Below, piece by piece: positions 16,627-25,147 of a stretch of 64,000 nucleotides of DNA; the stretch's first letter is position 1; each line of letters begins with the position of its first letter. The notes under the pieces were generated by a model, which did not search any database, was not told the DNA's origin, and worked only from the letters and a program-made list of their open reading frames with translations. The translations under genes were made by a program, and so were the position numbers. This DNA is from an uncultured Synechococcus sp. (GTDB lineage Bacteria > Cyanobacteriota > Cyanobacteriia > Phormidesmidales > Phormidesmidaceae). The stretch is from positions 1-64,000 of the forward strand of contig CALDSK010000277.1 in the NCBI GenBank assembly GCA_937911865.1. Direction: 5' to 3'.

Positions 16627-17763
16627 CGCCGTAAACAGCCCGGTATAAATCAAATTCCACTTCAAGGTGAGATTGATCTTACCCACCGCATTTAACAGCT
16701 GATAAGACGCCAGACCAAACGCCAAAGGAATCGCCGACAGGCAAATCGTAATCAAAATCGGCACCGCCGGAACCCACTTCTGACCAAAGACAATCGGCAC
16801 ATAAAACGGTGCCAAACTAGACTGCAACAGCACCAGCGGAATAATCACAAACCCCACCTGTTTCAAGCTAGCCTTGTACTGCTTTTTCAGCTGCGCCTTG
16901 TCATCTCGCTCGGCGCACAGATGCGGGAACAGCGCCACCATCGTTGAATTAATCACCTGCTTACTAATACCCAACCCGGCATTAAACGCCAGAAAATAAA
17001 GCCCGAGCGCATCCACCCCCAAAAATCTGCCAACAATCAAATAGTCAATATTCAGCCGCAGCTTATCCATAAATTCTACCCCCATCATACTGAGGCCAAA
17101 CTGCAAGATTTCTCTGCCTTTTTCAAAGGTGATCTTTCTCGGCGGTCGCCAAGTGTGATTGCGATAGTTCACCACAATCCAAACCGGCGCAGATAGCAAC
17201 AGACCAAACACCACCGACCATACGCCAAACCCTAACAGAGCAAAAATCACCGTGATAATATTGTTTGCCATCTCGCGCAGGGTAATCCCTAGCGCCGTAA
17301 TCTTCAGGCGATTCTCTCGCTGAATTAGGCCGCCGTGCACCTTAAATACAGGAAACATCAAATACATAAAGCTCAGCACAAAGATCGGCCAAAAGACCTC
17401 TGGCGCATCGTAAAACCAGGCAATTGGAAACGCCGCTATGCACTGAATCACACAGACGAGAATGCACAGCATCCAGCTGACCCAGTAGGTCGTATTGCAC
17501 ACCGTCTCCAAATCTTCTGCTTTCGCTTCTACAATTTTGGCGCTGACACCGCCACCCAAGCTGCCCATCGTAAACACCTGAGCAAAGGCCTGGCAGGTAT
17601 ACACAATTGAAATTAGCCCATAGTCATACTGACTAAACATCCGGGCCAGCACCACCGTCGTCCCCAGCCGAGAGACGCGCATAAACACCTGGCCCAGCCC
17701 TAGCCAGCCCAGGTTGCGAGACAGCCGATTGCCCATAATGGCTCGAACTTTATTCACCAGCAT
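16498..17763 (-). CDS. Wzx-like polysaccharide flippase
   Basis: This 421-aa polytopic membrane protein of the polysaccharide transport (PST/Wzx, MVF-like) family is expected to flip undecaprenyl-linked repeat units across the inner membrane. It has roughly twelve hydrophobic helices, the family-typical N-terminus (LGLGQVFMRVSRLGTTVVLAR, here residues 21-41) and a long first loop. Its ATG overlaps the end of the upstream Wzy-like gene by 14 bp, indicating translational coupling. It is the last gene of the minus-strand Wzc-Wza-Wzy-Wzx unit. Its 3' end overlaps the exporter gene on the other strand, with no terminator between them. Confidence 0.85.
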   Translation of the reverse strand: MLVNKVRAIMGNRLSRNLGWLGLGQVFMRVSRLGTTVVLARMFSQYDYGLISIVYTCQAFAQVFTMGSLGGGVSAKIVEAKAEDLETVCNTTYWVSWMLCILVCVIQCIAAFPIAWFYDAPEVFWPIFVLSFMYLMFPVFKVHGGLIQRENRLKITALGITLREMANNIITVIFALLGFGVWSVVFGLLLSAPVWIVVNYRNHTWRPPRKITFEKGREILQFGLSMMGVEFMDKLRLNIDYLIVGRFLGVDALGLYFLAFNAGLGISKQVINSTMVALFPHLCAERDDKAQLKKQYKASLKQVGFVIIPLVLLQSSLAPFYVPIVFGQKWVPAVPILITICLSAIPLAFGLASYQLLNAVGKINLTLKWNLIYTGLFTAVILAAVSFGVYWVAIAVFICQCFNLMFSIWAFRHVFAKPQVS

Positions 17764-19243
17764 GGGGCATTTCTCCTACAGTCATAGGCCCTACAGACAC
17801 AGGCTCTACAGTCTTTGGCTCTGACACCGGGCTCTCCCAGTCCCAGCCAACAATGACAAACAGCACCCACCAGTAAAAGAAGATAATGGTCTGATTCCAA
17901 ATATTCTCAGTCAGCATACCCAGCATCAGCGCCATCAAAATAGCGAGTAGCGCAAAACACAGGCTCTGCTGCTTGCTGCCAGCGCGGGCACGGGTTAACC
18001 GCTGCACCAGCCAGCTTGCCTGCACAATCCAAAACGTAATAAAAGCACAAAAGCCCACTATCCCCTGCTCCACCATCGCTCTTACGTAGTCACTGTGAGC
18101 CGCCTTTTCAAACAGCGAGAGAAAAGAAGACGTGTGCAGTCCATAGCCCAACCAGGGAGACTCTCGCCAGGCATTCAACAAAAAGGTCCACTGAGCCAAC
18201 CGCCAGTTAAAACTATTCGGCACTTTCCAAGAGAGCAAAATAGAGCGAGAAATATCCATATCTGGATTCAGCAGCGGCGTTTCAGCAATCGATGCCAGTC
18301 GCTCTTGCCCAGCCCCTGTAGATGAATACAGGCCAATCACCGCAGCCACCAGTACCAGGCCCAGCAGCACCTTTACAACGCTAGCCCGGTACGCCGAAAA
18401 CACCACCACAAATACGCTGGTCATTCCCAGCACAACCATCGTCTGCGTATTCACCAAAAAAAACGCCAGCGTAACCAACAGCAGCACCCAGGGCCAAATT
18501 CGCTCAGCATGCCTCATTTTCCACAGCGTAAAGCTCATAAACAAAAACAGAAATACCGCAAAGTCATTGGGATGGCCCATTGTGCCATCTAGCCTGAGCA
18601 CGTCAGTCCCAAACAAACCCAGCGGCGCCAGCACGTCAGGCAGCGCGCCAGGCACCACCAGCTGCAACAGCCCGACAAACAACGGCGCAATCAACCCCAG
18701 AAACAGGACGTTAATCACACGCTCGGGGTGCACCTTGCCTTTTAGCTGCATCACCAGTAGATAGAGCAGTACGGTTGAAAATAGGCGAATCCATTCTCGC
18801 AGGCTGGTTGTAAACGAGAAGGGAACCAGGGGGTTGGGCAGTGCGCCAAGCGCCGGCAAAATCACCCAGATACTCTGAAACGCGACCCAGCCAGCGAAGA
18901 AAAACCAGAAGCGGTCGGTCTGGATGCGATCGCGCTGCAACCAGCAAATAATCACGTAGCCAATGGTCAGCATATTGAGGGCGATCGCAAACAAAGCTGG
19001 CAGCTGCAGCGCTTCAAACGTGCCCAACGCGCTGCGCAGCACCAGCAATGTCAACACGGCCGTCTCAAACGAACGCACAAAAAAGAACAGGCCACCAAAC
19101 GCCACAAAAAATACAGCAATATACAGCGCATTCAGCCCGGCCAAAACGCCTAGACCGATGCCGATCAAAACGCCTATAGAGGCAATCACAACAGTCAGCA
19201 ACGTCAGCTGATTCTGGCGAGAGATTAAAAGGCGACGACTCAT
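17750..19243 (-). CDS. O-antigen ligase/polymerase-like protein (Wzy_C)
   Basis: This 497-aa membrane protein has about eleven hydrophobic helices and the large periplasmic loop of the Wzy/WaaL family. Diagnostic text is WLGYGLHTSSFLSLFEKAA followed by HSDYVRAMVEQGIVGF; the GxG and HSDY/N...GI elements are the family hallmark. In this position, between a Wza-like and a Wzx-like gene, a polymerase role (linking repeat units in the periplasm) is more likely than lipid A ligation. The C-terminal tail after the last helix is a short low-complexity segment made by 15-bp repeats. The ATG at 19243 is followed directly by the hydrophobic core. A second gene of this family is at 53478-54761. Confidence 0.85.
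   Translation of the reverse strand: MSRRLLISRQNQLTLLTVVIASIGVLIGIGLGVLAGLNALYIAVFFVAFGGLFFFVRSFETAVLTLLVLRSALGTFEALQLPALFAIALNMLTIGYVIICWLQRDRIQTDRFWFFFAGWVAFQSIWVILPALGALPNPLVPFSFTTSLREWIRLFSTVLLYLLVMQLKGKVHPERVINVLFLGLIAPLFVGLLQLVVPGALPDVLAPLGLFGTDVLRLDGTMGHPNDFAVFLFLFMSFTLWKMRHAERIWPWVLLLVTLAFFLVNTQTMVVLGMTSVFVVVFSAYRASVVKVLLGLVLVAAVIGLYSSTGAGQERLASIAETPLLNPDMDISRSILLSWKVPNSFNWRLAQWTFLLNAWRESPWLGYGLHTSSFLSLFEKAAHSDYVRAMVEQGIVGFCAFITFWIVQASWLVQRLTRARAGSKQQSLCFALLAILMALMLGMLTENIWNQTIIFFYWWVLFVIVGWDWESPVSEPKTVEPVSVGPMTVGEMPHAGE
17774..17833. repeat. 15-bp repeat in polymerase C-terminal tail
   Basis: Three clear and one degenerate 15-bp unit (17774, 17789, 17804, 17819; consensus CTCTACAGTCTTAGG) encode P-x-T-V-G/E variants at the end of the Wzy-like protein. 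Confidence 0.85.
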
Positions 19244-19290
19244 AGCTTGATAAATAGCCTGATAAACAGCTTGATACCCCCAAACAGACC

Positions 19291-20496
19291 TTATTCAAAC
19301 AGCTCGATCGTGTTGACAAAATCACCCAGCGGACCAAACAGCAGGCTCAAGAAATTCAAAATACCGACGCTGCGGCGCTGCGCTACCACAATCACATCGC
19401 CATCGCGCAGCGGCTCCGAAGCATCGCCAAATTCGAAGGTCTGCTGCGTCAGCTGCCCCTCTGGCCCCATTCGGAACAAATCAATCGACGAGCGTCTCGC
19501 TTCGTTCGTCGGGCCACCGGCCGCCGCCAGCGCGGTCAGCAAATCTGCCGTTGCCCCCACCTGAACAGTTCCGGGCTCACGCACCTCGCCCGCGACCTGC
19601 ACAGAAATGCTCGTGGGGGCCACCGTAGAACTCAAGAGTGCCTGCTGGTCAGCATCGCTCAGCGCAGCGGCAGGCACAATAATCTCATCACCGTCGTACA
19701 CGCGCAGGTCAGCGGCCAGTTCACCCTGCCGAATCACCCGCCAAAGATCCACTTGCACTTCATTAGCCACAGTGCCGTCGGCCACACCGGCTGCACTGGC
19801 AACTCTTGAGGTACCTGGAATCGCCGCACGGCGAATCGTAATATTGCGCAGGTCCGCCTCTGGCGTAACGCCGCCCGCCAAAATTAGGGCGTAGCTCAGC
19901 GTCTGAAAGTCACCATCTGATAGGTCACTAAACTCACCTGCGGGCAAGTTGGGGGGTACTACCAGATGCGGACCAGGCCGACGCACCGCCCCAGTCACGC
20001 TAATACGAGGCGGACTAATGCTCAGCAGCGTTACGCTCACCTGCGGGCGTCGTACATAGGGCAGCAGCGCCGTACTCACCCGCTCAGTCGCCTGCAACGG
20101 CGTCAGGCCACTGAGCTCAACATTACCCACTAGCGGCATCTGAATGGTGCCGCCTGCCGTCAGCCGCTGTTCACCCGATAGCTCTGGGAAGCCCAGCACG
20201 GTCACCGCAATCTGGTCACCAGACTTTAGCAGGCTGGAATCTGGGAGAACAGTTGCCCGACGAGGAACAGCAGGCTGTACAGGCACTTGAGTCTCTGCTG
20301 GCGTATTGGAGGTTGATGTATCGGAGGTTGGCGTATCAGATAGTGCGGGTAAGTTTGGCGCGGCATTGTCTTGAGCCTTTGCGGGTAGAGCGATCGCACC
20401 GACCGAAACCAGCGATATCGCCAAAATCAATAGCCGCTGCACGAGCGGCAGGTTCAACTGTCCAGTGAACATATACAAAGCGGTCTGAACACTCAT
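19291..20496 (-). CDS. Wza-like polysaccharide export protein (SLBB)
   Basis: This outer-membrane or periplasmic polysaccharide export protein is about 401 aa from the ATG at 20496. A signal peptide (LLILAISLVSVGAIALPAKA) ends near residue 38, with no obvious lipobox Cys. A Pro/Thr/Ser linker with 15-bp repeats follows. The Poly_export domain starts at LKSGDQIAVTVLGFPELSGE and contains VGNVELSGLTPLQATERV. SLBB-type beta-grasp repeats follow (VTGAVRRPGPH; VAGEVREPGTV). It should form the exit channel for the polymer made by the adjacent Wzy-like and Wzc-like proteins. A TTG start upstream at 20529 is possible but less likely. The gene lies 57 bp after the Wzc-like gene in the same unit. Confidence 0.87.
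   Translation of the reverse strand: MSVQTALYMFTGQLNLPLVQRLLILAISLVSVGAIALPAKAQDNAAPNLPALSDTPTSDTSTSNTPAETQVPVQPAVPRRATVLPDSSLLKSGDQIAVTVLGFPELSGEQRLTAGGTIQMPLVGNVELSGLTPLQATERVSTALLPYVRRPQVSVTLLSISPPRISVTGAVRRPGPHLVVPPNLPAGEFSDLSDGDFQTLSYALILAGGVTPEADLRNITIRRAAIPGTSRVASAAGVADGTVANEVQVDLWRVIRQGELAADLRVYDGDEIIVPAAALSDADQQALLSSTVAPTSISVQVAGEVREPGTVQVGATADLLTALAAAGGPTNEARRSSIDLFRMGPEGQLTQQTFEFGDASEPLRDGDVIVVAQRRSVGILNFLSLLFGPLGDFVNTIELFE
20301..20345. repeat. 15-bp repeat x3 in Wza linker
   Basis: Three in-frame 15-bp units (20301, 20316, 20331) encode S-D-T-P-T / S-N-T-P-A-like pentapeptides in the linker between signal peptide and export domain. Confidence 0.85.
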
Positions 20497-20553
20497 AACT
20501 TCAAAAAAGGCGGTACGGAGGGCAGGCAAGCAAAAGATATCTCAGCCGAATGC

Positions 20554-22731
20554 TCAGCGACGCTGAGGCGGATATAGCGGCAGCGGCGCAGTAGCAGAGC
20601 CCTTGCCATTCCCATTGCCGTTACCGCTACCATTGCCGTTGCCATTACGATCGACGGGGACCTGGTAATAAAGTTCGGTAGGCGTTTCACCGCCATTCAA
20701 GACCGTACCAAACACGCTGATGCCATCACTTTTAAGCTTTGCAACCGTTTGCTGCAAGGCCCCTCTAGGGGTAAAGTCCGCACGAACGACTAGGAGCATG
20801 CCATCACTTCTTTTGGCCAGCATCGTCGCGTCAGCGCAGCTGCTGATAGGCGGCGTGTCAACCAGCACATAGTCAAACTGCTGAGCAGCTTTGCTCAGTA
20901 GACCCGACTGAATCACCTGCTCTAGCACCACTGAGGGCTGACCAGGAATATTCCCGTGCGGCAAAATCCACAGATTGTCTAACCGAGTCGTTTGGATAGC
21001 GTCTAGCAAATCGTGCTCACCCGAAAGCACAGAAGTCACGCCGGGCGTGGGCGGCTGATGAAACAGACCGGCCTGCTTGGGACGCCGCAGGTCTAAATCA
21101 ATCACCAGAGTCCGCCGCAGCAATAGAGCTGACACTGCCGCCAGGTGAGAACTGACAACCGATTTACCTTCATCAGCTCTAGCACTGCTGACCACAATAA
21201 TGGGGCCCTGGTCACGGCTTTGAAAGGCAATGCTTTGCAGCAGCATCCGATAGGGCTCTACTAAAACCGGATCGTCCAAAAATTTCTGAGGCTCATAGAA
21301 GTGCAAAGCGCCCTTTGGCAGCCTGGGCAGCACGCCTAGATTAGATATCTTGGTTAGGCCCTCAACTTCGCTCACGCTGTGAATTGAGTCGTCCAGTAGC
21401 TCTAGCAGCACGACGACACCGGTTGCCAATACCGACCCGGCAACCAGTGCCAGAAATATCACCGCAATCGGCTGAGGCCATTCAGCCGCCACTGGCGTCG
21501 TGGCTCTATCGATAATTCGAATATTGCCGATCAGCTGAGCTTCGGCTAGCCGCGCCTCTTCTAATTTGTTCTGCAGGAGTGCCAGGGCAGCAGAGTTCTC
21601 TTCTTTTTGGCGCAGCAGAGTCGCCAGAGGTGTCTGCTGCGCGGGTAAATCGTAGAGCTGAGCGCTGAGGCGATCGCGCTCTTGCCTTACCACCGCAAGC
21701 TGACTAGCCAGCTCCGATCGTTCCACTTCAGTAGCAATCAGCTGAGCTAGCAACTCTTGGCTGAGTTCACCACCGGCCACCGATTGAGGCGCACCAATCC
21801 TGGCATTCGGGGCCTGCAAAGACACCTGCTGAGCATAGAGCGACAGCGTCTCATCGCGCCGCTCCAAAAGTGCCAGCATATCTGGATGCTGATCGCCTAA
21901 GCGAGAGCGCGCATCAATCACCTGAGTTTCAAGCGTTAGTAAATCCTGTCGTAGCGCTTGCAGCTCAGCGTTTTGCCCCACCTGAACGGCCGCATAGGCC
22001 TGAGACAGATCGGATACAGCCGTAATCTGCTGTAGCTGATTCTCACGGCTGGTCACCCCTTCTAGCTGAGCGGTTAAGCTTTGCTCTGCTGCCGCCAGCT
22101 CGCTCAAGCTAGCAATGAGCGTGTCGGTTTGAACATCAGACGCAACCAGTCCGCTCTGCTGCCGGTACTGACTTTCTGCCGCTTCTGCCGCCGCCAGCTG
22201 CGTTTGGAGCTTCGGCACCTCAGTTTCTAAAAAGGCGCGTACCGCCGAAGCTTTTGAACGAATGGCTTCAGCACTTTGTTCGGTACTCGCGTGCAAAATA
22301 GCATTCAGAATCGCCGCCGCTTGCCCTCTTTCTTCAGTGCTGTAGCTGACCTCTAAAATATTGGTTGCCGGAATAATCGCGACGCTCAGGCCACCAGCAA
22401 TCTCCTCTGCGACCAGCTCATCAGCGGGCAGGTTATTTTCTTTCAGCAAGGTGATGGCCTGCTCAATTACCGCTTGTGAGCGAATAATTTCAGCTTCAGT
22501 GGCCAGCGGATTCGCATCGCCCGGCGGCTCTAGCCGAGAGGTGCTCAGCGCCTGCCCTAGCTCGGAAATACTGACAGAGCGATCGTCTACAATCAGCCTG
22601 GCCACAGCCAAGTACTCAGATCGGGCGACGGCTAAGTAGGCCAACGCCGCACCTACAGTCGCAACCATAACGGCGAGCGCAGGAATCCAGCGTCTTTTCA
22701 AGACGGATACTAGCGATAGTTTTTGGTTCAT
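20554..22731 (-). CDS. Wzc-like chain-length regulator with BY-kinase
   Basis: This 725-aa inner-membrane co-polymerase fuses a Wzz domain to a bacterial tyrosine kinase. The first membrane helix is near residues 15-35. A long periplasmic coiled-coil region follows (many Gln/Glu/Ala heptads), then a second helix near 420-445. The kinase has the Walker A-like SARADEGKSVVSSHLA near 508-523, Walker A' VIDLDLRRPK near 540 and Walker B YVLVDTPP near 618. The C-terminus has a YY pair (ELYYQVP), then an (N-G)n low-complexity run and one more Tyr (LPLYPP). That is fewer tyrosines than the usual C-terminal cluster. It controls polymer length and export with the Wza-like partner downstream. First gene of its unit; the ATG at 22731 is unambiguous. 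Confidence 0.9.
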   Translation of the reverse strand: MNQKLSLVSVLKRRWIPALAVMVATVGAALAYLAVARSEYLAVARLIVDDRSVSISELGQALSTSRLEPPGDANPLATEAEIIRSQAVIEQAITLLKENNLPADELVAEEIAGGLSVAIIPATNILEVSYSTEERGQAAAILNAILHASTEQSAEAIRSKASAVRAFLETEVPKLQTQLAAAEAAESQYRQQSGLVASDVQTDTLIASLSELAAAEQSLTAQLEGVTSRENQLQQITAVSDLSQAYAAVQVGQNAELQALRQDLLTLETQVIDARSRLGDQHPDMLALLERRDETLSLYAQQVSLQAPNARIGAPQSVAGGELSQELLAQLIATEVERSELASQLAVVRQERDRLSAQLYDLPAQQTPLATLLRQKEENSAALALLQNKLEEARLAEAQLIGNIRIIDRATTPVAAEWPQPIAVIFLALVAGSVLATGVVVLLELLDDSIHSVSEVEGLTKISNLGVLPRLPKGALHFYEPQKFLDDPVLVEPYRMLLQSIAFQSRDQGPIIVVSSARADEGKSVVSSHLAAVSALLLRRTLVIDLDLRRPKQAGLFHQPPTPGVTSVLSGEHDLLDAIQTTRLDNLWILPHGNIPGQPSVVLEQVIQSGLLSKAAQQFDYVLVDTPPISSCADATMLAKRSDGMLLVVRADFTPRGALQQTVAKLKSDGISVFGTVLNGGETPTELYYQVPVDRNGNGNGSGNGNGNGKGSATAPLPLYPPQRR

Positions 22732-23034
22732 AGATGCGATGGCGGCTGAGTTTACCTGTCGCCCTCAGCTTAAAACGTAAGGTCTCAACCGTGAAGCTGC
22801 GACGGGGATGCTTAGAGCTTCAATGTAAATTAGTATGAATTAGTCCTACGTAAATTTACGATGAATTCGGCCAAAACTCGACCAAAAGACTGCCTACCTA
22901 GCAGTTATCGAATACAGCACAGCGGTTCATCCCTATGAAATTATTTTTGCGCCTAATTCTAGAATAAGGCCCTTATGCCCCAAGAAACCTCAAAAGTTCA
23001 CCTCTAGTGACTCTATATCTCTCAAAATTTAGCC
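22732..23034. promoter_or_regulatory. Divergent promoter region
   Basis: These 303 bp lie between the Wzc-like gene (minus) and the GST gene (plus). They are AT-richer than the surroundings and contain the perfect 12-bp palindrome CGTAAATTTACG at 22849-22860, a possible operator. No gene is seen. Confidence 0.45.
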
Positions 23035-23724
23035 ATGCCATCAAATTCAGCCGATAAGTGGTCCATACAGCACCCCGACAGAATTCAGCTCTACTCGCTG
23101 GGTACACCCAACGGGCAAAAAGTGTCCGTTGCCCTCGAAGAAATGAACCTGCCCTACGAAGCGCACAGGGTTGATATCCTCAGCGGGGATCAGTTTACAG
23201 AGGCCTTCATTGCCATCAATCCCAATTCAAAGATTCCGGCTATCGTCGATCCCAACGGCCCCACCGGAGAGTCATTTGCGGTCTTTGAGTCCGGAGCCAT
23301 TTTGTTATATCTGGCTGAAAAGTCTGGCATTGGACTGCCTACTGAGGCGGCTGCTCGCAGCGAATGCCTACAGTGGCTATTTTTCCAGATGGGCGGTGTT
23401 GGTCCCATGTTTGGCCAGTTTGGCCACTTCTACAAATATGCTAAAGAGAATATCCCCTACGGCATTGAGCGATATAAAAAAGAAGCCCGTCGCCTGCTGG
23501 GCGTTTTAGAACAACGTTTACAAGGAAAAGACTTTTTGATGGGGACAGACTATACCATTGCAGACATGGCTACTTTCCCCTGGATAGGCTGCTTGGACTG
23601 GGGCTACAAAGCAGCCGAAACCCTACAGCTAGAGAGCGATTTCCCTACCGTTATGAGCTGGTACAAGCGATGTGCCGACAGGCCCGCCTCCGCCAGAGGG
23701 CTAAAAGTCTTGAGTATCTCTTAA
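23035..23724 (+). CDS. Glutathione S-transferase (YghU/YfcG-like)
   Basis: This 229-aa cytosolic GST has the thioredoxin-fold N-domain: IQLYSLGTPNGQKVSVALEE, with the TPNG-K segment typical of the nu class, then NPNSKIPAIVDP and the glutathione-binding ESGAILLYLA. The helical C-domain contains MGTDYTIADMATFPWI with the conserved N-capping box. The class reduces disulfides and peroxides with glutathione. The ATG at 23035 begins the conserved region after about 16 residues. The stop codon lies within an 11-bp tandem duplication (23713-23734). It is an isolated gene, divergent from the polysaccharide unit. Confidence 0.9.
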   Translation: MPSNSADKWSIQHPDRIQLYSLGTPNGQKVSVALEEMNLPYEAHRVDILSGDQFTEAFIAINPNSKIPAIVDPNGPTGESFAVFESGAILLYLAEKSGIGLPTEAAARSECLQWLFFQMGGVGPMFGQFGHFYKYAKENIPYGIERYKKEARRLLGVLEQRLQGKDFLMGTDYTIADMATFPWIGCLDWGYKAAETLQLESDFPTVMSWYKRCADRPASARGLKVLSIS

Positions 23725-23777
23725 GTATCTCTTGGGCATCTGAGTGCGTGATAGAGGCTGCGCTTATGAGAAACCTA

Positions 23778-23819
23778 GCTCAAGTCAATTAACTCAAGTC
23801 AATTAGCTCAAATCAATAG
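23778..23819. repeat. 14-bp repeat x3 across a stop codon
   Basis: Three 14-bp units (consensus GCTCAAGTCAATTA) span the TAA at 23803-23805 of the minus-strand lipid kinase fusion gene, so the last codons are repeated downstream. Confidence 0.9.
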
Positions 23820-25092
23820 GTGCAAGAATCGTCAGTCCCTTATTAATACAGTCGAACTCTACAGGCGTAGTCCCAATAATTTCACCATCAACAACAACTT
23901 TTTGAGGCGGTGTTGTGGTTACTTTTATCTTCGGTATGCGCAGGCTCAAAATATCTTCGTGCTGAGTAGGCCGCTTAACCATCGCTGAGGTAAACAGATC
24001 GGCGATCGCACCCACGCCCTGCAACCGCGCCCCTATCCCTTGCGCTTCTGTTGGCGATAGGCCAATCGTCACATCTAACAGGCCATCGTCCGTAATCACC
24101 TCACCAAATCCCTGCGCCATCACAGACGTTGGCGGCGCGGCGTTAGCAACCGTAATCGCCACACAGTCAAAATGATTCGTCTCTCCATTGATCTCTAACT
24201 CAGCCGAAAAAGATTCCTGATCGGCAATTTGTTGCATGCCTGCCACCAAATAGGCCAGCACGCCGAATCGGTTCTTCATTTCTCGGTTCGCCCGCTCCAC
24301 CGTTTCAGCCTCAAACCCAATCCCCCCAAGCAGCACCATTGGCAGCCCATTACAGGTCGCCACATCCACCTGACGCGTCGTACCCGCCAAAATCGTCTCG
24401 CAGGCCGCTCGCAAATTTGTCGGAATCCCGAGCGCTACCGAAAATGCATTCGCCGTTCCCCGTGGAATTATCCCCAGCGGAATATCCGTTTGCATCACCG
24501 ATTCTGCCACTGCCGAGACAGTCCCATCGCCGCCAGAAGCAATCACCAAATCCGCCCCAGAGATAATCGCATCTTTCGCCTGCTGTCCCGGTGTGACCTC
24601 AGTGTCTGTAAAAATCACATTCACCTGAATCTGCGGCTCCAAAATCTGACGAATCAGCTTCAGGTCTTGATTGGGATTACCCTGCCCTGAGATCGGGTTA
24701 AAAATCAAATGGGCAATTCGACTTTTAGCCAGTGAAAGAACAACCGCTCGGGCCGTCGCCAGATTGGTCGCAATTGGCACATCATGCAGATGGCAAATGC
24801 GCAGCAGCGTACTGACATCGGCCCGATAGTTATCGGTATTGAGCGAATCGGCTAGGCAGATGACGGCTGCAACCTCGCCTTCTGCAACGCGCGCGGCAAT
24901 TTGAACATCACCGCCCATATTGCCAGGCAGCAAAGATTGAATTTCTAGTGAGGTGGCCTGCGCCAAGCGATCACCTGTCGTTTTGGTCGCAATAATTTGG
25001 TAGCGCGACAGCAGTTCGCTGTAGTCACCTACAAAGCTAATAAGGGCTTCTTTTTGACTGTCGTGAGCGATCAGGGCCAGCGTCGTGGGCAT
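23803..25092 (-). CDS. Methylglyoxal synthase-like/lipid kinase fusion
   Basis: This 429-aa two-domain protein has an N-domain (1 to about 125) that follows methylglyoxal synthase: ALIAHDSQKE with His10, the phosphate-binding TKTTG, NMGGDVQ with Asp62, ADSLNTDNYRADV with Asp82 and Asp92, and PIATNLATA. Relative to the E. coli enzyme, from memory, the catalytic Asp and first His are kept, but the His of the HDPDV segment is replaced (Tyr89 in NYRADV), so activity is not certain. The C-domain is a DAGK-type lipid kinase: FNPISGQG 131-138, GGDGT 187-191, PRGTAN 210-215. It is paralogous to the stand-alone kinase at 1037-2023. The ATG at 25092 begins the MGS fold; a TTG 84 bp upstream would overlap the UbiH-like gene. 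The reaction expected of MGS is dihydroxyacetone phosphate to methylglyoxal. Confidence 0.85.
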   Translation of the reverse strand: MPTTLALIAHDSQKEALISFVGDYSELLSRYQIIATKTTGDRLAQATSLEIQSLLPGNMGGDVQIAARVAEGEVAAVICLADSLNTDNYRADVSTLLRICHLHDVPIATNLATARAVVLSLAKSRIAHLIFNPISGQGNPNQDLKLIRQILEPQIQVNVIFTDTEVTPGQQAKDAIISGADLVIASGGDGTVSAVAESVMQTDIPLGIIPRGTANAFSVALGIPTNLRAACETILAGTTRQVDVATCNGLPMVLLGGIGFEAETVERANREMKNRFGVLAYLVAGMQQIADQESFSAELEINGETNHFDCVAITVANAAPPTSVMAQGFGEVITDDGLLDVTIGLSPTEAQGIGARLQGVGAIADLFTSAMVKRPTQHEDILSLRIPKIKVTTTPPQKVVVDGEIIGTTPVEFDCINKGLTILAPIDLS

Positions 25093-25147
25093 AGGCGTTG
25101 GGGCAAGGGCTCCTTGAAGATGGAGCGAAGGCTCCTGAAAGGTATAG

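Noticed and set aside
24229-24690. A 153-aa plus-strand frame
   Set aside because: It is antisense to the conserved lipid kinase domain and has a Pro/His/Arg-rich composition typical of shadow frames.
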